64,000 nucleotides of DNA from Novosphingobium barchaimii LL02 (GCF_001046635.1 NZ_KQ130454.1:565501-629500), one strand, 5' to 3'; positions 36,634-47,813 are shown, counted from the first letter of the stretch. Notes: generated by a model not told the origin, from the letters alone. Numbers and translations are program-made.

Positions 36634-37697
36634 CAAAAGCCCGCGCCGTCCGGCCATCCCTGCCCGGCCAGGCCCATGACCTTGAACAATTCCCCCATCT
36701 GCCCCTCGTCCACCAGTCGATCCCTGGCGGCGAGTATTGCAGAAGATTGCTGCGGCGCAATACCGGCGAGCTGCGCCGCGCGCATGTCGATCCCCAGCGC
36801 GCGCAGAAAGGCGCCTTGCGTCACCGTGCCAAGGTGGCGCGCCCCGCCCGCCAGCGCCACTTGCGCGGCCGTGGCGAAATCGACCAGACAAGTCAGATCC
36901 GCCTCGCCCGGCAGCGCGAAGGGGTCGACTTTCGTGTGATCCTTGAGCGCCTGCAGCGTGGACCCGGTCTGCACTTGGGCATAGCCATAGTCGATCAGCA
37001 GCGCCGCCCCGCCCTGCGCGGCAAGCCGCGCGGCGATCTCGCCGGTGACGGCGGCCGCGCCGGGGCAGGTCTCGATCAGGGTCTGCTCGGGGCTGTCCTT
37101 GAGGTGTTCGGGAATGGCCGCGTCCATCGGCGTGTCTCCGGCGACTGGCAGGAAGCGGCCGCCATCGCCGCCTGTATCCTGCCAGTCGACCATGCGCTCG
37201 CGCCAGCCCCGCGGGGTCTTCACCAGCTGGCGAACCGGCAGCGCGTCGAGAAACTCGTTGCCCACGATGATCAGCGGCGCATCGGTCGGCAGTGTGTCCA
37301 TGTCGTCATGCCACTGCGCGCCGGGCACCGCGCCGCTCTGAACGGCCCGCAGCGCGGCGGAGCCTTCGACGAAGTGGACCTGCGGCTCAAGCCCTTGCCG
37401 CTTCATCGCCCGCAGCGCGTCGCGGGCCAGAGTGCCGCGCCCGGGGCCAAGCTCTACGTAGCGGACCGGCGCGGGGCTGCCCGCGCGCACCCATATGTCA
37501 GCCAGCCACAGGCCGATCAGCTCGCCGAACATCTGGCTGATCTCGGGCGCGGTGATGAAGTCTCCGCCGCTGCCCAGCGGGTCCTTACCCGCATAGTAGC
37601 GGGCGTTCGATTCGCCCATGTAGTGTTGCAGCGTGATCGGCCCGAAGCGGGCGATCAGCCGCCGGAAGACCGCGCCAAGCGATTCGCCTTCTGCCAT
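36633..37697 (-). CDS. class I SAM-dependent methyltransferase, MidA/NDUFAF7 family
   Basis: A 354-residue protein of the DUF185 family. The N-terminal ITLQHYMGESNARYYAGKDPLGSGGDFITAPEISQMFGELIG, the SAM motif RYVELGPGRGTLARDALR and IIVGNEFLDALPVRQLV are characteristic. The eukaryotic homologue NDUFAF7/MidA symmetrically dimethylates an arginine of complex I subunit NDUFS2; the bacterial role may be similar. It follows lgt by 13 bp and is probably co-transcribed with it. Confidence 0.85.
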   Translation of the reverse strand: MAEGESLGAVFRRLIARFGPITLQHYMGESNARYYAGKDPLGSGGDFITAPEISQMFGELIGLWLADIWVRAGSPAPVRYVELGPGRGTLARDALRAMKRQGLEPQVHFVEGSAALRAVQSGAVPGAQWHDDMDTLPTDAPLIIVGNEFLDALPVRQLVKTPRGWRERMVDWQDTGGDGGRFLPVAGDTPMDAAIPEHLKDSPEQTLIETCPGAAAVTGEIAARLAAQGGAALLIDYGYAQVQTGSTLQALKDHTKVDPFALPGEADLTCLVDFATAAQVALAGGARHLGTVTQGAFLRALGIDMRAAQLAGIAPQQSSAILAARDRLVDEGQMGELFKVMGLAGQGWPDGAGF

Positions 37698-37710
37698 GAC
37701 GCCGGTACGC

Positions 37711-38610
37711 TCAGGTGATCTCGATCGGGCGGCGCGTGGACAGCGCCGGGCGGGCCAGCGCCCGCGCCACCATGAACAGACCCAGCAGAATCAGCGGGAT
37801 CGTCAGCCACTGGCCCATCGACAGACCGGTCGACTGCGCGAACTGCGCAAGCTGCTTGTCCGGCTCGCGGAAGAATTCCACCGTGAAGCGCGCGGCGGCG
37901 ATGCCGGCGGTGAACACGCCCACCAGCAGGCCCGGGCGGAAACGCGCGCGCGTCTTCCAGTACAGCAGCAGCATGATGACGATCATCATCAGCCCTTCCA
38001 GCCCCGCTTCGTAAAGCTGGCTGGGGTGGCGCGGAAGCTGGTCCGGGGCATCGGGAAAGACCATCGCCCAAGGCACGTCGCCGGTGACGACGCGGCCCCA
38101 CAACTCGCCGTTGACGAAGTTGGCAAGCCGCCCGAACAGCATACCGAACGGCACGCAGACGGAGATATAATCCATCACCCGCACAAAGCTCAGCTGATTG
38201 CGCCAGGACACCCAGGCCACCGCCAGCAGCACGCCGATGAGGCCGCCGTGGAAGCTCATGCCGCCATGCCAAAGCTGCACAAGTTGGCTCGGATGGGCCC
38301 AGAGGCTGGGAATATCCGAACTACCGCCGGTGTAGAACGTGGCATAGCCCAGTCGTCCGCCCAGGATGATGCCCAGGGTGCAGTAGAAGAAAAGATCGTC
38401 GGCATGATGCTGCGCCATCGGCGCGCCGGGCGACTTTATCATGCGCGAAAGATGCCAGTATCCCAGCACGATCCCGGCGAGATAGGCCAGCGAGTACCAG
38501 CGCAGCTCGAAGCTGCCGATACGGAACAGATAGTTCTTGAGGCCCAGGTTCACCCAGTAAATGGGCTCATGCGCCTCGGCGGCGGCTGCGGCAAGCAGTG
38601 TCAGGGACAA
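37711..38610 (-). CDS. lgt: prolipoprotein diacylglyceryl transferase
   Basis: A 299-residue integral membrane enzyme that attaches diacylglycerol to the lipobox Cys of prolipoproteins. Seven hydrophobic segments; GMSFHGGLIGVLLAV holds the essential His and FGRLANFVNGELWGR is the Lgt signature. TTG at 38610, with GAGG upstream, gives a normal length; the frame remains open to 38658 and the start is uncertain. Its substrates probably include the lipoproteins encoded at 11374, 34294 and 51595. Confidence 0.92.
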   Translation of the reverse strand: MSLTLLAAAAAEAHEPIYWVNLGLKNYLFRIGSFELRWYSLAYLAGIVLGYWHLSRMIKSPGAPMAQHHADDLFFYCTLGIILGGRLGYATFYTGGSSDIPSLWAHPSQLVQLWHGGMSFHGGLIGVLLAVAWVSWRNQLSFVRVMDYISVCVPFGMLFGRLANFVNGELWGRVVTGDVPWAMVFPDAPDQLPRHPSQLYEAGLEGLMMIVIMLLLYWKTRARFRPGLLVGVFTAGIAAARFTVEFFREPDKQLAQFAQSTGLSMGQWLTIPLILLGLFMVARALARPALSTRRPIEIT

Positions 38611-38815
38611 GTCGTGGACCTCGCGTGCTTCATGTCCGGGCGGCCGGAGCCGGGGCACACCCCGGTGGCTGCCATGGATGGCCTTCGTTACGCGCGGCCT
38701 TCTGGCATAGCCCGGTACGCGATGGTAGCCGGCAATTCATATCTGTGCCGCATAACCCGCGAGATCACCAGCTGCGGCTTTTCCTTAGCGCCCGCAGCGT
38801 CTAGACCCCGAGGCC

Positions 38816-41569
38816 ATGAGCAGCGTGATCCGTATCCCTTCCCCCCGTTCCGTGATCGACCGCCGCGAACTGGCCGCGCGCATAGATGCCGTTGTCGCCG
38901 AGCAGGGCGGCGCCAAGGGCCGCAAGGCCATCGTCGAGCTGCTGCGCGCCGCGCTGGAAAATGGCCGCGCCGAAATTGCGCGCCGCCTGATCGAGAAGCC
39001 CTCTGCCGGGCACGAAGTGGCGGAAGCGCAGGCTTTCCTGGTCGATCAGCTGGTGCGCGTGATCCACGATCACATCTGCGCCAACGTCTATCCGGCGGGC
39101 AACCGTTCCAAAGGCGAGCGGCTGACGATCATGGCCGTGGGCGGCTATGGCCGGGGTGAGATGGCGCCGCATTCCGACGTCGACATCGCCTTCCTCACGC
39201 CGATCAAGCAGACGCCGTGGTGCGAGCAGGTGATCGAGGCGATGCTCTACTTCATGTGGGACCTGGCGCTGAAGGTCGGCCATTCCAGCCGCTCGCTCGA
39301 CGACATGGTGCGCATGTCGAAATCCGACCTGACAATCCGCACCGCCATGCTGGAAGGCCGCTACGTCTGGGGCGACCAGGACCTGTACGAAGAGGCGCGC
39401 ACCCGTTTCTTCAAGGACGTGGTCTCCGGCACCGAACGCCAGTTCGTGGTCGAAAAGTTGGCCGAGCGCGAGGAACGCCACAAGCGCATGGGCGACAGCC
39501 GCTATGTCGTCGAACCCAACATCAAGGAGGGCAAGGGCGGCCTGCGCGATCTGCACACGCTCTACTGGATCGGCAAATACATCCACAAGGTGCGCGATGC
39601 CTCCGAACTGGTCAGCGTCGGCCTGCTGACCCAGAAGGAATACCGGTCCTTCCGCCGCGCCGAGAACTTCTTCTGGGCGGTGCGCTGCCATCTGCACACC
39701 ATCACCCGCCGCGCCGAGGACCGCCTGACCTTCGACATGCAGCGCGAAGTGGCGGCGCGCATGAACTTTTCCGACCGCCCCGGCAAAAGCGCGGTGGAGC
39801 GTTTCATGCAGATGTTCTTCCTGCAGGCGAAGGGGGTGGGCAACCTGACCGGCGTGTTCCTCGCCCAGCTCGATGACCAGTTCGCCAAGCGCCAACCGCG
39901 CGGGCTGCTGGCCGGTTTCCGCGCCAAGGAGCGTATTCTCAAAGGCTACAAGGTCTTTGGCGGCCGCCTGAAAGCGCCTTCGGACGACTGGTTCGCCGCC
40001 GATCCTGTGCGCATGATCGAGATTTTCGTGCTGGCCGACCGCGAGCATCTGGAAATCCATCCCGAAACCCTGCGCCTGATTTCACGCGATGCGGTGCTGA
40101 TCCGCGACGATGTGCGCCGCGACAAGCGCGCCAACGAGCTGTTCATGGAACTGCTCACCAGCCGCAATGACCCCGAAGTGGCCCTGCGCAGCTTCAACGA
40201 GGCAGGCGTGTTCGGCCGCTTCGTGACCGAGTTCGGCCGCGTCAACGCGCAGATGCAGTTCGACATGTACCACCATTATACGGTGGACGAACACACGATC
40301 CGCGCCATCGGCCTCGTTGCCCGGATCGAAAAGGGCGAGCTGAAGGGCGACCACCCGCTGGCCCACGAGGTCATCCCCAAGCTGCGCTCGCGCCGGGCGC
40401 TTTACGTTTCGGTGCTGCTGCACGACATCGCCAAGGGGCGCAAAGGCGACCACTCGGTGCTGGGCGCGGAAATCGCGCTCAAGCTGTGCCCGCGCTTCGG
40501 CCTCGACGAAGATGAGACGGAACTGGTGTCCTGGCTGGTCCGCCAGCACCTGCTGCTGTCCGCCACCGCGATGAAGCGCGACCTTTCGGACGGCAAGACC
40601 ATCGCCGATTTCGTGGAGGTCGTGCAGTCGGTGGACCGCCTGCGCCAGCTGACCGTGCTCACCATCGTAGACATACGCGCGGTCGGCCCCGGCACCTGGA
40701 ATTCGTGGAAGCGCCAGCTCATCGCCACGCTTTACGGCGCGGCGGAGGAACGCCTGCGCCTCGGCCATGCCGAATTCGGCCGCTCCAACCGCGTTGCCGC
40801 CAAAAAGGCCGCTGTGGAGGCTATGGGCGGCCAGTACCCCGCGCTGATCGAGAAAGTCGGCGGCGTGCTGGGCGATGCCTACTGGATCGCCGAACCGGAC
40901 GACGTGATCGCCAAGAACCTGATCGAACTGGGCGCTTCGGAAGAGGAGCCGCTGTCCATCTTCACCGAATACTACCCCGCGCGCGGAGCGACGCTGGTGA
41001 CGGTGATCGCATCGGACCACCCGGGACTGTTCTACCGCATCGCCGGCGGCATCCACCTGGCCGGCGGCAATATCATCGACGCGCGCATCCACACCACGCG
41101 CACCGGCCGCGCGGTCGACAACTTCCTGGTGCAGGACCCGCTCGGCCGACCGTTCATGGAAGTCAGCCAGCTCGAGCGCCTCAGCCTCTCGATAGAGAAT
41201 GCGCTGGCCAACCGGATCAAGATCCTGCCCCAGCTGGTCGCCCGCCCCGACGCGCGCCCCCGCGCCGATGCCTTCGACGTGCGCCCGCGCGTGCTGTTCG
41301 ACAACAAGGCCTCGAACCGGTTCACCGTGGTGGAGGTCAATTCGCGCGACCGGCCGGCCCTGCTTAACCGGCTGGCCCATGCGCTGTTCGAATCGAAGCT
41401 GATGGTCCACTCCGCCCATATCGCCACGTACGGCGAGCGCGCGGCGGACACCTTCTACGTCACCGACCTGTTTGGCGAGAAGATCACCGGCACCCCGCGC
41501 CTCAAGGCACTGGAACGCCGCCTGCTGGAAGCCGCCAGCGAACCGACCGGTGAAGAGGCCGCGGCCTAA
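38816..41569 (+). CDS. glnD: bifunctional uridylyltransferase / uridylyl-removing enzyme
   Basis: A 917-residue sensor of glutamine. Domains in order: nucleotidyltransferase (GGYGRGEMAPHSDVDIAFL with the paired Asp), GlnD PII-uridylyltransferase helical region, an HD domain (LLHDIAKGRKGDHS), and two C-terminal ACT domains (VTVIASDHPGLFYRIAGG and VEVNSRDRPALLNRLAHAL). It uridylylates P-II at Tyr51 under low glutamine and reverses this when glutamine is high. Its target glnB is in the same window, at 14493. Confidence 0.97.
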   Translation: MSSVIRIPSPRSVIDRRELAARIDAVVAEQGGAKGRKAIVELLRAALENGRAEIARRLIEKPSAGHEVAEAQAFLVDQLVRVIHDHICANVYPAGNRSKGERLTIMAVGGYGRGEMAPHSDVDIAFLTPIKQTPWCEQVIEAMLYFMWDLALKVGHSSRSLDDMVRMSKSDLTIRTAMLEGRYVWGDQDLYEEARTRFFKDVVSGTERQFVVEKLAEREERHKRMGDSRYVVEPNIKEGKGGLRDLHTLYWIGKYIHKVRDASELVSVGLLTQKEYRSFRRAENFFWAVRCHLHTITRRAEDRLTFDMQREVAARMNFSDRPGKSAVERFMQMFFLQAKGVGNLTGVFLAQLDDQFAKRQPRGLLAGFRAKERILKGYKVFGGRLKAPSDDWFAADPVRMIEIFVLADREHLEIHPETLRLISRDAVLIRDDVRRDKRANELFMELLTSRNDPEVALRSFNEAGVFGRFVTEFGRVNAQMQFDMYHHYTVDEHTIRAIGLVARIEKGELKGDHPLAHEVIPKLRSRRALYVSVLLHDIAKGRKGDHSVLGAEIALKLCPRFGLDEDETELVSWLVRQHLLLSATAMKRDLSDGKTIADFVEVVQSVDRLRQLTVLTIVDIRAVGPGTWNSWKRQLIATLYGAAEERLRLGHAEFGRSNRVAAKKAAVEAMGGQYPALIEKVGGVLGDAYWIAEPDDVIAKNLIELGASEEEPLSIFTEYYPARGATLVTVIASDHPGLFYRIAGGIHLAGGNIIDARIHTTRTGRAVDNFLVQDPLGRPFMEVSQLERLSLSIENALANRIKILPQLVARPDARPRADAFDVRPRVLFDNKASNRFTVVEVNSRDRPALLNRLAHALFESKLMVHSAHIATYGERAADTFYVTDLFGEKITGTPRLKALERRLLEAASEPTGEEAAA

Positions 41570-41685
41570 AAGGGGAAGCCGTAATGACCGGCCCGCAAAG
41601 ACAAATCGCGACACTTGTATGAGTTGAAACCTTGGCCGGCCGCCCCCAACTGTTGCGCTGCAGCAAACTGGCACAAGGGTATCGC

Positions 41686-42831
41686 GTGAGCCGTCCTGAT
41701 CCAGACTCCAATCTTCGCCCTCAAAGCGTCCTCGTTCTCCAGGGCGGCGGCGCGCTCGGCGCCTATCAGGCGGGGGTATACGAAGCGCTCGCGGCGAATG
41801 ACGCCTTGCCCGACTGGGTGGCCGGCATCTCGATCGGGGCGATCAACGCCGGGATCATCGCCGGCAATGCCCCCAAGGACCGGGTGCCGATGCTGCACAA
41901 GTTCTGGAACGGGCTCTCCTCCGAACTGCTCTATCGCATCGACGAGCGCCTCGGCTTCGCCCGCCGCGCCTTCAACGACGTGGCCGCGCAGTGGGCGGCG
42001 ATGTTTGGCATCCCCGGCTTCTTCACGCCGCGCTTCCCCCTGCCGCTGCCTGAATGGCCCGCCGCGCTTGACCGCCTGAGCTATTACGACACCGCCCCCC
42101 TGCGCCAGACGCTGCTGGAGGTGATCGACTTCGACCGCCTAAACACCGCCGACACCCGCTTCAGCGTCGGCGCGGTCAACATGCTTACCGGCAACTTCGC
42201 CTATTTCGACAATACCGAGCGCCAGATCGGGCCTCAGCATATCATGGCCAGCGGCGCCCTGCCCCCCGGCTTCCCGCCGGTGGAGATCGACGGCGAATGG
42301 TACTGGGACGGCGGCCTCGTCTCCAACACCCCGCTGCAATACGTGCTCGACAACCGCCCCTCGTGCGAGATGACGGTCTATCAGGTGGACCTGTTCTCCT
42401 CGCGCGGGATCGTGCCGCGCACCATGGCCGACGTCGCCCAGCGCGAAAAGGACATCCGCTTTTCCAGCCGCACGCGCCTGGGCACCGACCAGTCGCGCCA
42501 GTTGCAGAAAATGTGCGCCGCCGCCAAGCGCCTGGCGAAAAAGCTGCCCGAAGATCTGCTGGACGATCCCGACCTTGCGCATCTGCTGGGCTGCCGGCCC
42601 GCCGGCGCGGTGGCAGTGATGCACCTCATCAACCGGCCCGAGGATTTCGAGACCAACTCCAAGGACTACGAATTTTCGCGCGTGACGGTGAACGAGCATT
42701 GGGCGACCGGCCGCGCCGATGCCGCCCACTCGCTCGCCCATCCCGACTGGACCGGCCGCCGCCTGAAGGCCGACGAAATCGTTACTTTCGACCTCGCCGG
42801 CGCCGATCCGGCACATCCGCTTACCGTATGA
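41686..42831 (+). CDS. patatin-like phospholipase family protein (DUF3734)
   Basis: A 381-residue protein from GTG 41686 with AAGGG six bases upstream; TTG at 41632 is an alternative. The patatin domain has the oxyanion loop [18 protein letters not shown], nucleophile Ser in [10 protein letters not shown] and Asp in [10 protein letters not shown]. The C-terminal DUF3734 region follows. The neighbouring 3-hydroxybutyrate dehydrogenase 14 bp downstream suggests a link to polyhydroxyalkanoate or lipid metabolism, as seen in other sphingomonads; this link is inference. Confidence 0.87.
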   Translation: MSRPDPDSNLRPQSVLVLQGGGALGAYQAGVYEALAANDALPDWVAGISIGAINAGIIAGNAPKDRVPMLHKFWNGLSSELLYRIDERLGFARRAFNDVAAQWAAMFGIPGFFTPRFPLPLPEWPAALDRLSYYDTAPLRQTLLEVIDFDRLNTADTRFSVGAVNMLTGNFAYFDNTERQIGPQHIMASGALPPGFPPVEIDGEWYWDGGLVSNTPLQYVLDNRPSCEMTVYQVDLFSSRGIVPRTMADVAQREKDIRFSSRTRLGTDQSRQLQKMCAAAKRLAKKLPEDLLDDPDLAHLLGCRPAGAVAVMHLINRPEDFETNSKDYEFSRVTVNEHWATGRADAAHSLAHPDWTGRRLKADEIVTFDLAGADPAHPLTV

Positions 42832-42845
42832 TGGGAGTTAAATGC

Positions 42846-43625
42846 ATGAAACTCAAAGACAAGGTCTGCATCATCACCGGCGCCGCCAGCGGCATCGGCA
42901 ACGCCATCGCCCACAAGTACGCCGGTGAAGGCGGCAAGGTCGTCATCGCCGACCTCAACCTCGAAGCCGCGCAGAAGGCGGCGGACGATATCACCGCCAA
43001 GGGCGGCAGCGCCATGGCCGTAGCGATGGACGTGACCAGCGAGGAACAGGTGAACGAAGGCGTTGCGCAGGTGGTCGCAGCCTGGGGCACGGTCGACGTG
43101 CTGGTTTCCAACGCCGGCATCCAGATCGTCAACCCGGTCGAGAATTTCGCCTATGCCGACTGGAAGAAGATGCTGGCGATCCACCTCGACGGCGCGTTCC
43201 TGACCTCCAAGGCAGTGCTGCCGCATATGTATGCACAGGGGTCCGGTTCGGTGATTTTCATGGGCTCGGTCCACTCCAAGGAGGCCAGCCCGCTGAAAAG
43301 CGCCTACGTCACCGCCAAGCACGGCCTGCTGGGGCTGTCCCGCGTGATCGCCAAGGAAGGCGGCAAGAAGGGCGTTCGCACCAACGTCATCTGCCCCGGC
43401 TTCGTGCGCACCCCGCTGGTGGACAAGCAGATCCCCGAGCAGGCGAAGGAACTGGGCATTTCCGAAGAGGAGGTGGTGAAGACCGTGATGCTCGGCCAGA
43501 CCGTTGACGGCGAGTTCACCACGGTGGAGGACATCGCCGAAGTCGCGCTGTTCTTCGCCGGGTTCGAAACCAATGCGCTAACCGGCCAGTCGCTGGTGGC
43601 CAGCCACGGCTGGTTCATGGAGTAA
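42846..43625 (+). CDS. bdhA: 3-hydroxybutyrate dehydrogenase
   Basis: A 259-residue SDR from ATG 42846 after GGAG. It has [27 protein letters not shown], the catalytic Ser in [21 protein letters not shown], and the C-terminal [11 protein letters not shown]; the GSVHS and GWF/T-type ending are typical of D-beta-hydroxybutyrate dehydrogenases. It oxidises 3-hydroxybutyrate to acetoacetate with NAD. A terminator follows. Confidence 0.9.
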   Translation: MKLKDKVCIITGAASGIGNAIAHKYAGEGGKVVIADLNLEAAQKAADDITAKGGSAMAVAMDVTSEEQVNEGVAQVVAAWGTVDVLVSNAGIQIVNPVENFAYADWKKMLAIHLDGAFLTSKAVLPHMYAQGSGSVIFMGSVHSKEASPLKSAYVTAKHGLLGLSRVIAKEGGKKGVRTNVICPGFVRTPLVDKQIPEQAKELGISEEEVVKTVMLGQTVDGEFTTVEDIAEVALFFAGFETNALTGQSLVASHGWFME

Positions 43626-43660
43626 GCCCCCCGCCCTGGCGAGGATGACTGCAAGATAAG

Positions 43661-43694
43661 AAAAGGCGCGCGTCACCGGGACGCGCGCCTATTT
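43661..43694. terminator. bidirectional terminator between bdhA and asd
   Basis: A perfect 11-bp stem AGGCGCGCGTC (43664-43674) / GACGCGCGCCT (43680-43690), loop ACCGG. On the minus strand it is followed by TTTTCTTATC (good for asd); on the plus strand by ATTTA (weaker for bdhA). Confidence 0.85.
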
Positions 43695-43697
43695 ACG

Positions 43698-44904
<1,207 letters not shown>

Positions 44905-44967
44905 GACCGCGCCACTAGCGGCAAGCGGCTGATGTGTAAACAGGCATTATGTTGCGTTTGGCTTCCG

Positions 44968-44994
44968 GGCCTTCGACAAGCTCAGGCCGAGCGG
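44968..44994. repeat. REP-like dispersed repeat, copy 4
   Basis: GGCCTTCGACAAGCTCAGGC followed by CGAGCGG, a diverged copy in the orientation of copy 2. It lies immediately upstream of the asd leader promoter region. Confidence 0.75.
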
Positions 44995-45028
44995 TATCGA
45001 GCGTAGGCTTGGTTGATCTTACGACAAG

Positions 45029-45059
45029 CCGCTCAGGCTGAGCCTGTCGAAGCCCCTCG
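45029..45059. repeat. REP-like dispersed repeat, copy 5 (overlaps gltX end)
   Basis: CCGCTCAGGCTGAGCCTGTC followed by GAAGCCCCTCG. It is inverted relative to copy 4, 35 bp away, and contains the last eight codons and stop of gltX. Confidence 0.85.
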
Positions 45060-46376
45060 CAGCCGCGCCGTTGCCGCCTCGCGCCCGATCAGCGGCAGCA
45101 ACGCCGCCATGTCCGGCCCATGGTCCATGCCCGTCAGCGCACGGCGCAGCGGCAGGAACAGAGCCTTGCCCTTGCGCCCGGTCGCATCCTTGAGAGCGGA
45201 GGTCAGCGCCTTCCACACCTCGGGAGACCATTCCAGCCCGGACAGCACATCCGCGCCCTGCGCGCAGAAGGCCCGGTCATCCTCGTCGATATCGGCCGTC
45301 GCGACCGGCCCGGTCACTACCTGCCACCAGTCCTGCGCCTCGGCAACGCGGCCAAGGTTGGGGCGCACTGCTGCCCAGGCGGCAGCATCCATCCCCGCAG
45401 GCAGGCGCGCGGCCACAGCATCGTAGTCCAGTGCATGGACCACGGCGGCGTTAACCCGCTCAAGCTCTGCCTCGTCAAACCGCGCCGGCGCGCGCCCGAA
45501 GCGCGCAAGGTCGAAGGCCGCCGCCAGTTCCTCCAGCCCCAGCGCCGCATCCACCGGGTCGCTGGTCCCCAGCCGCCCGAGCAGCGCCGTCAGGGCCTGA
45601 GGCTCGATCCCCGCCTCGCGGAAATGCGCGGCGCCCAGCGAGCCGAGCCGCTTCGACAGCTTGCCCTCGCTGCCCACCAGAAGCGCCTCGTGCGCGAAAG
45701 CGGGAACGGGGGCCCCCAGCGCGGTGAACATCTGCACCTGAGTCGCCGTGTTGGAAACGTGGTCCTCGCCCCGCAGGATCTGCGTGACGCCCATGGCGAC
45801 ATCGTCGATCACGGATGGCAGCATGTAGAGCCACGAACCATCGGCGCGGCGCACTACCGGATCGCTCATCTGCGCGGCGTCGAACTTCTGCGCGCCGCGA
45901 ATACCGTCGATCCACTCGATCGGCTCGTCGCGGTCCAGCAGGAAGCGCCAGTGCGGCAGATCGCCCGCTGCGATTCTGGCCACCTTCTCGTCGGCGCTGA
46001 GTTCGAGCGCTGCCCGGTCATAGATCGGCGGCAGACCGCGCCCAAGCAGCACCTTGCGCTTGAGGTCCAGTTCCTGCGGGCTTTCCCAGCACGGATAAAC
46101 CCGGCCCTCGGCCTCCAGCCGCGCGAAAGCCTCCTCGTAGATGGGAAAGCGCGCGGACTGGCGCTCCTCGCCCTCGGTCTCCAGTCCCAGCCAGGCGAGA
46201 TCGGCGCGGATGCCCTCGACAAACTCCTCGCGGGACCGGGCAGCGTCGGTATCGTCGATGCGCAGCAGGAACCGCCCGCCCGCTTGCTTTGCAAGCAGGA
46301 AGTTGTGCAGCGCCGTGCGGATATTGCCGACGTGAAGGTGCCCGGTGGGCGACGGCGCGAAGCGAGTGACAGTCAT
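45033..46376 (-). CDS. gltX: glutamyl-tRNA synthetase
   Basis: A 447-residue class I synthetase. FAPSPTGHLHVGNIRTAL contains the HIGH-type motif HLHVG, LLRIDDTD follows, and KLSKR is the KMSKS-type motif. The C-terminal anticodon-binding part is helical and Ala-rich. The last residues (RGASTGSA) and the stop are encoded by a dispersed repeat (45029-45059), so the original terminus seems to have been replaced. Alphaproteobacteria often carry two GltX forms, one misacylating tRNA-Gln; which this is cannot be read here. Confidence 0.95.
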   Translation of the reverse strand: MTVTRFAPSPTGHLHVGNIRTALHNFLLAKQAGGRFLLRIDDTDAARSREEFVEGIRADLAWLGLETEGEERQSARFPIYEEAFARLEAEGRVYPCWESPQELDLKRKVLLGRGLPPIYDRAALELSADEKVARIAAGDLPHWRFLLDRDEPIEWIDGIRGAQKFDAAQMSDPVVRRADGSWLYMLPSVIDDVAMGVTQILRGEDHVSNTATQVQMFTALGAPVPAFAHEALLVGSEGKLSKRLGSLGAAHFREAGIEPQALTALLGRLGTSDPVDAALGLEELAAAFDLARFGRAPARFDEAELERVNAAVVHALDYDAVAARLPAGMDAAAWAAVRPNLGRVAEAQDWWQVVTGPVATADIDEDDRAFCAQGADVLSGLEWSPEVWKALTSALKDATGRKGKALFLPLRRALTGMDHGPDMAALLPLIGREAATARLRGASTGSA

Positions 46377-46408
46377 GCCCCGCGCGTTACGAGGCCCTGC
46401 GCATCAGG

Positions 46409-47578
46409 TCAATTTCGGCGCGAAAAGACCGCCTTCGCCGCCAGCGCCGCAAAGCCCGCCAGCAGCCCCCAGAACGCCGAGCCAATCCCCATCAGGCTTA
46501 CCCCCGAGGCCGTCGCCGCGAAGGTGAGGATGGCGGCATCGCGTTCGCTTTTCTCGACCAGCATCGCCTCCACTGCGCCGGTTAGCGGTGCGATCAGCGC
46601 CACGCCTGTCAGCGCCGCGATCGCGGCATGGGGCATTGCCAGGAAGAACAGCACCAGAGGCGCGGAAAACAGCGCCAGCGCCAGATAGAAGCCCGCGTAG
46701 ATCAGCCCCACCACCCAGCGGCCCGCCGCATCGGGGTGCGCGTCGGACCCGGTGCAGATCGCCGCCGTGATCGCCGCAAGATTGATCCCGTGCGCCCCGA
46801 ACGGCGCCAGCAGCAGGCTCGCCAGCCCGGTGCCCAGCAGCAAGGGCCGAGGCTTGGGCGCATACCCCGCCGAGCGCAGGACGACGAGGCCAGGCAGGTT
46901 CTGCGACACCAGTGTGACGAGGAACAGCGGCATGCCCACGCTTATCACGCTGCGCCAATCGAACACCGGCGCGGCCAGTTCCATCCCGCCGATCAACGGC
47001 CCAGCGCCCAGCCCCGCCACGTCCCCGCGCAGCGCCAGCACTGCGAACCCTGCCAGCAGCACCAGCAGCAGTGCATAAAGCGGCACCCGAACTCTCGCGA
47101 TCACGAAGACCGCCAGCAGCACGCAGACGAGCAGCGCGTCGCTCTCCAAAGTCCTGAACAGCTGCAGGCAGAACGGCAGCAGCACCCCGGCCAGCATCGC
47201 CGAGGCGACCGAGGCTGGTATCCGCTGCGCCAACCGGCCCAGCGCCGGCACCAGCGCCAACACGCACATCATCGCCGCCGCCGCCAGGAACGCGCCGACC
47301 GCCACCGGCCACGCTACGGCGCTAGTACTCGCCGCCAGCAGCGCCGCGCCCGGCGTCGACCATGCCAGCACCACCGGCATCCGCATCCACACCGAAAGCA
47401 CCGCGCCAGCCACCGCAATGCCGAGGCACAGCGCCGTCACCGCTGACCCCACCTGCCCCGCATCCGCGCCCATCGCCTGCATGGCGCGCACGATCAGCGC
47501 CACCGTCCCCCCGAACCCCACCAGCGCGGCGATGAAGGCAGATGTCCAGGAAGCGAGCGGCGGGAGGCGAGACAGCAT
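46409..47578 (-). CDS. benzoate/H+ symporter family (BenE) transporter
   Basis: A 389-residue membrane protein with about 11-12 hydrophobic segments from ATG 47578. VLAWSTPGAALLA, GMPLFLVTLVSQNLPGLVVLRSAGY and the FGAHGINLAAITAAICTG segment are the BenE hallmarks. It lies 32 bp after (downstream on the + strand of) gltX's start and runs the same way, so could precede gltX in one transcript. BenE imports benzoate, but the substrate here is unproven; no benzoate genes are near. Confidence 0.85.
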   Translation of the reverse strand: MLSRLPPLASWTSAFIAALVGFGGTVALIVRAMQAMGADAGQVGSAVTALCLGIAVAGAVLSVWMRMPVVLAWSTPGAALLAASTSAVAWPVAVGAFLAAAAMMCVLALVPALGRLAQRIPASVASAMLAGVLLPFCLQLFRTLESDALLVCVLLAVFVIARVRVPLYALLLVLLAGFAVLALRGDVAGLGAGPLIGGMELAAPVFDWRSVISVGMPLFLVTLVSQNLPGLVVLRSAGYAPKPRPLLLGTGLASLLLAPFGAHGINLAAITAAICTGSDAHPDAAGRWVVGLIYAGFYLALALFSAPLVLFFLAMPHAAIAALTGVALIAPLTGAVEAMLVEKSERDAAILTFAATASGVSLMGIGSAFWGLLAGFAALAAKAVFSRRN

Positions 47579-47732
47579 GCCGGCGCTATGGCAGATTTGA
47601 AGCTGAAGGGAAGATTCGGGGCGTCGTGGAAGGTGCAAGGGGCGTGGCCCTCGCGCCTCCGGTCGAAAGCGCCGCCGGCTCCGTCTTAAACCCGCCGACA
47701 AAGCGACGCACGCGGGGCAGAGACCAAATTCT

Positions 47733-47813
47733 GTAATATGATCTGGACGCGCCGAGCAGTCCGTATTACCATACCTAGAATTAGTATTACTGAAACGGGT
47801 GACCAAATAATAC
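47733..47813. promoter_or_regulatory. repeated GTATTAC-like heptamers before the sterol-desaturase gene
   Basis: GTATTAC occurs at 47763-47769 and 47784-47790, exactly 21 bp apart (two helical turns), with the related inverted copies GTAATAT (47733-47739) and ATAATAC (47807-47813). They lie in an AT-rich segment ending 12 bp before the start at 47826. The rest of this gap (47579-47732) shows nothing recognisable. Confidence 0.4.

Noticed and set aside
36634-36891. N-terminal extension of the DUF2306 frame
   Set aside because: It runs inside the MidA-like methyltransferase gene and is Arg/Gly-rich nonsense; the start at 36633 with TGATG coupling is better.
44968-45059. insertion sequence ends
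   Set aside because: The inverted copies enclose only about 35 bp with no transposase and no target duplication; a REP-like pair is the better reading.
47579-47732. tRNA or small RNA gene before the sterol-desaturase gene
   Set aside because: No cloverleaf, no terminator and no conserved box could be drawn from this stretch.
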